A stretch of DNA of 64,000 nt from Heterocephalus glaber. Lineage: Eukaryota > Chordata > Mammalia > Rodentia > Bathyergidae. The notes under the pieces are model-generated. The model searched no databases, had not been told where the DNA came from, and was given only the letters and a program-made list of their open reading frames with translations. Made by a program: the position numbers and the translations under genes. Positions within the stretch are counted from its first letter, which is position 1. Each line of letters starts with the position of its first letter. Below, in pieces: positions 60,520-64,000 of the stretch. The DNA lies in contig NW_004624734.1 of the NCBI RefSeq assembly GCF_000247695.1, forward strand, positions 15,679,894-15,743,893, read 5' to 3'.

Positions 60520-61100
60520 TCATCTGACTAGAAAAAGTCTGATGAAACTAACAAGAAAGCTATATTAGTCACAAAATATTTTACTTTTAAATCTTTTTAA
60601 TATCAAAAATGAGAATAAACTTGTAATAAGTTGTTTGTCTAAACATGAATTTAACAAAAATTGGATTCAAGGTTACTCATACAAATTCTAATTTCCACAA
60701 GGTTATTCATAATTATTTCGTTTACTTATCTAATATTTCCTAAATGGATTCACTCTAAGACTTAACACTTCTTTTATCATTTAGAAAGGGAAATTTTTAT
60801 TGAATTTTTTTAACTTTGAAAATACCCCCAAAAGTGATATAATAAACATGCTATCACTAACCATACAAATTTAAAGTAATGATAATCTTTTTTGTAATTA
60901 TTTTAAAATAGTTTTTAAAGAAAATAATTACTTATTCATAAAATTTACGTGTTTTATGTTAATCAATGAGATCACATGTTCTTGGTATTTAGTACTTTAA
61001 AAAACATCTAGCAAATTATATAAAATAGACTTTACCATATATATATAAGTTTCTTTTCAACTCTTTTAATGAAGAACTATTCTTTATTGTTTTCTTATTA
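60520..61100. other. AT-rich DNA up to the gap
   Basis: Nothing assigned. The last 30 bases are pyrimidine-rich (ttctttattgttttcttatta-like), as before a splice acceptor. Confidence 0.4.
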
Positions 61101-61200
61101 NNNNNNNNNNNNNNNNNNNNNNNNNNNNNNNNNNNNNNNNNNNNNNNNNNNNNNNNNNNNNNNNNNNNNNNNNNNNNNNNNNNNNNNNNNNNNNNNNNNN
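61101..61200. other. assembly gap (100 N), possible hidden exon
   Basis: Exactly 100 N, usually a placeholder for unknown length. The base after the gap starts GTAAGTAG, a strong donor, and the bases before it form a polypyrimidine tract. An exon of the candidate plus-strand gene may lie here. Confidence 0.97.
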
Positions 61201-63365
61201 GTAAGTAGTTTTTCCTGATTTAAAATTTATATTGTTCTAAATAATATTTATTTCTAATGTTTCACTATCCCAATGTGTCATTAATTTAAGAGATCACTAG
61301 TTGTAGTTCAAAGAGATTATAATAAGTAAGAATAATACTTTGAAAAATCAGAAAAGAAACTAGAATGAATAAAAAATAGAAGTCAACTTACTAGGCAAAT
61401 GTAAACCTAAGGAACTGTAGGATTGCTCCTATCTTTCATCAAGGAGAAAGTAACTAAGAATTGTCATCACCCGTGTTAAAATTCATACAAATATAATTTC
61501 TAGACTAGATGAGGCACTCTTGGAAATAAATAAGAAAATGACGCAAACCAAATTTTTAATAAGCAAATGATACATATAAACAATTTTCAGAAGGAGAAAA
61601 AGTAAGTCAATTAGCAAATAAATGTTAAGCTCATTACTAATCAAAAATGGAAATTAAAGTCAACAACGAAAGACCTCTTTGCACACCTGATTGGCATAGA
61701 TTAAAGTTATATTAGTTAATTATCAAGGACAATATCAGAAGCATGAACCCTTAAGCTCTGTTAATTGAGTGTAACCAGGTATACTCCTCCTAAAGAGCTA
61801 CCTGTCAGTCATCTCAAATCTGCTCTGTGATTCAAAAATTAGATTACCTTGGTGGATATTCATAAACATGTTAAGTGAATTTGTATTACTAATATCAAGT
61901 AGTCAGAGGCAACCAGTCCAATAGGAGAAATGGAGAGTACATACATGGTGAGATAAAAAGAAGAAAGTACACGGGAGAGACATGGAGAGAGAAGAAGAGA
62001 AAGAAGAGGATGGCAGAGAGAGAGAGAGAGAGGTCAAGATCCAGATGTTTTTCATATGATGCTTATAGATTTTTTTAAATGTAAGAGACAATAATCTTTA
62101 CTAAATTAGAAGGAGAGAGAGAGAGAGAGAGGTGATAGGAGATTGGAGCCACATTGAGAAGATGTTCTTTATCATTCTAAGTGAAGCCAGTGGGAAAGAT
62201 TTTATTTTCAGAAAAGACTCAAGGAAAACATTTTTCCAGACACCATGCTTTCTGCCTTCTATCAACATGCCAAATATTGTGTACTATAGAACCACAGAGA
62301 CATCAGAAGATCTAGGACTATCAACAGATCTTACATGTGAAGATATTTTAAAATCCAGAAGTAGTAAAAGCGAAGGTAGAAACTTCTGGAATGTAGAGGA
62401 AGCAAGGTTCAGAGAGGTGATCATGTCCTCAACAGTTTATTAGACATGTGAGAAGAAACCACAACATAAGCAGAAGAGACTAGGAACAAAAGCTGAAATA
62501 TGAAAAGCAGCATAGTGTTCTGTGAACATGTTTAATACAGCTAGAGCACAATGTAGTAGATTTGAGAACACAAGAGTAATATAAGAAGGGAAATATATGA
62601 TACTTTCCCAAATGGTTTTATGTCTACAATTATAGCTATGCATTTGTATAGTAATGTGTACACATTTATGTACAGCTATTTTTCTATCTCTTAATGACAA
62701 TTTGTCAGGATGACATTGTCTTAAATAGTTTTCTCTTAAAAGTTTATCCTATTACACTTAAAAAAAGAAGCCCAGATATTAGGATGCAAATTGCAAAGAA
62801 AATGGAAGAAAAATTTTAATAAGGAATCACAGAAGAGAGTAGGAAAATTTTGCCTTAGATATGTGCTCTTTGAATACTGTACTTCAATATTTGCAAGAAA
62901 CCTCTGCTTCACAGTTCTTTTGTGCTCTTGAAATGTGCTGAATCATATTAAAAATGCATGTATATTGATGCATTTATTTTCCTTTGCCACTTATATGACC
63001 TCATTCATTGTAATATATAAATTTTGCTAAGGAATAATATGCCAAAATGCATAAAGTAAGCTAAATTGTGTCTTTATCCAAACTGCAATATCTTTTACCA
63101 ATTAAATAATTTTATTGGACAAAATGCATGGAATAATTCATAAGCCAATAAAATTATAAGAATGCAAAATGTGATCAGCATACTTATATAACTTCTTTGG
63201 AATACAGTTTCTAGTATTTTCTAATCCACTGAGGATTACCAGATTTTATTTTCTGTTATAAACATTAATGTTTTAAATTTACCAGTATGTTATATAAATG
63301 CTATTTAAGACTTGGCAGACTTAAAAGGCTTCCCACTAAAATTTCTTTCCTTGAAAGTTGCTAAT
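61201..63365. other. AT-rich DNA with GA arrays
   Basis: GA runs at 62015-62033 and 62112-62132, about 80 bases apart in purine-rich DNA. The 103-residue plus frame at 62132-62443 and the 86-residue minus frame at 62440-62700 have no domain that I recognise. Confidence 0.4.
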
Positions 63366-63369
63366 GCAG

Positions 63370-63453
63370 ACCACCATACTGTGGAAAAACAAATGTCCTG
63401 ACACGGATGTCGGGATAAACCTTCCTCGGGAGTTCTGTTCCATGTCAGCTTGA
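63370..63453 (+). other. weak candidate terminal coding segment
   Basis: An acceptor-like 'aagttgctaatgcag' ends at 63369. One frame is open for 27 codons to TGA (TTILWKNKCPDTDVGINL, then PREFCSMSA). The piece has several CpGs, unusual for this window. It could be the last exon of the plus-strand gene, but the phase from the gap exon is unknown. It may equally be a repeat remnant. Confidence 0.18.
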
Positions 63454-64000
63454 CTACCATCAGGAAAATGGATTTCGCTCTAGATTGTAAGTAAATGGAT
63501 GACAGGATAGCATCTTTCATCCGTCAAGTGTCAGAAAACATGCAAAACCTTTCTCTTAAATATTATGAGTAACAACTCTTAACTGCTTTTTGATTAATCT
63601 CACATGTCAAAGGAACTTTGGGATTTTTATCTAGGAATGTGCATTGCCCAGGAAATTGGCCATGTGATAGAGGGAGAGCAAAGAAGGTCCATGAAGCCTG
63701 GTTCTACCTTCTGGTCTGTCTCTTATGTATTTTAAAGTCAAGTTCTTTCTTTTTTTTTTTTTTTTTACTGCTTTCAGACCTCAATTTGGAGGGTCAAAGA
63801 GTTTTATGGATTTTAAAAAGTTGGCTTGGACTTACTGTGCTTATGATTAAGGGTTAGGTGGGGAACAACTCCCCCAAATTAGTCAGAGATGATGCTTTTG
63901 TATTTTATGCATCATGATTCTTTGTGAAAGGTTCTCAGAAAAGATCTCTACCATAAAAACAGTGGAAATAAATGCAAGAAAATTAGGTTCCAGAAAGACT
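63454..64000. other. AT-rich DNA to the window end
   Basis: Nothing firm. A T run lies at 63751-63766, and an AATAAA (63967-63972) has no gene tied to it. Confidence 0.45.

Noticed and set aside
62132..62443. 103-residue plus-strand open frame
   Set aside because: Begins at a GA array, no family recognised, no splice or promoter support. Kept only as unassigned.
1..64000. CRISPR array, operon, phage or bacterial defence system
   Set aside because: No regularly spaced repeats, no prokaryotic gene packing, and the repeat content is plainly mammalian.

Overview
The window looks like an intergenic or intronic stretch of a mammalian nuclear genome. It is AT-rich, has almost no long open frames, and is filled with LINE-1, LINE-2, MIR, MaLR-type LTR and tRNA-derived SINE remnants and simple repeats. 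The SINEs point to a rodent: there are ID-like monomers, a distinct monomer with the core 'ccagggatttagctcagtgg', and B1-ID dimers. That mix fits a non-muroid rodent, and from memory best a castorimorph (kangaroo rat, pocket gopher or beaver). The assignment was not checked against a database. One 100-N assembly gap is present at 61101-61200.

Layout. 1-5100: an old LINE-2 copy on the plus strand (RT-domain fossil at 3047-3232, 3' end near 4690-5075), split by a composite LINE-1 tail insertion (2301-3030) with a clear target-site duplication, and further broken by an unassigned LTR-like block. 5100-12360: mostly unassigned AT-rich DNA with a long TA/TG array, a TG array and small tandem duplications. 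12368-14755: a complete processed pseudogene of non-muscle tropomyosin 3 on the minus strand, with target-site duplications, a poly(A) tract and two later SINE insertions in its 3' UTR. 14760-33600: LINE-1 fragments, MaLR-type LTRs, MIRs, SINEs and a probable solo LTR. 33800-61200: the same repeat background, plus several short segments with good splice signals that may be exons of a plus-strand gene. 61200-64000: AT-rich DNA with GA arrays and a small CpG-bearing open segment near 63370.

The only gene-derived sequence I can name firmly is the tropomyosin pseudogene. The most interesting unproven item is a possible plus-strand gene: a non-coding exon (33802-33851), an exon that begins with ATG in good context (35772-35868), a 48-nt exon in matching phase (59448-59495), and an exon probably hidden in the assembly gap, because the gap is preceded by a polypyrimidine tract and followed at once by GTAAGT. 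I do not recognise the encoded peptide. No bacterial-type operon, CRISPR array, tRNA or rRNA gene was seen.
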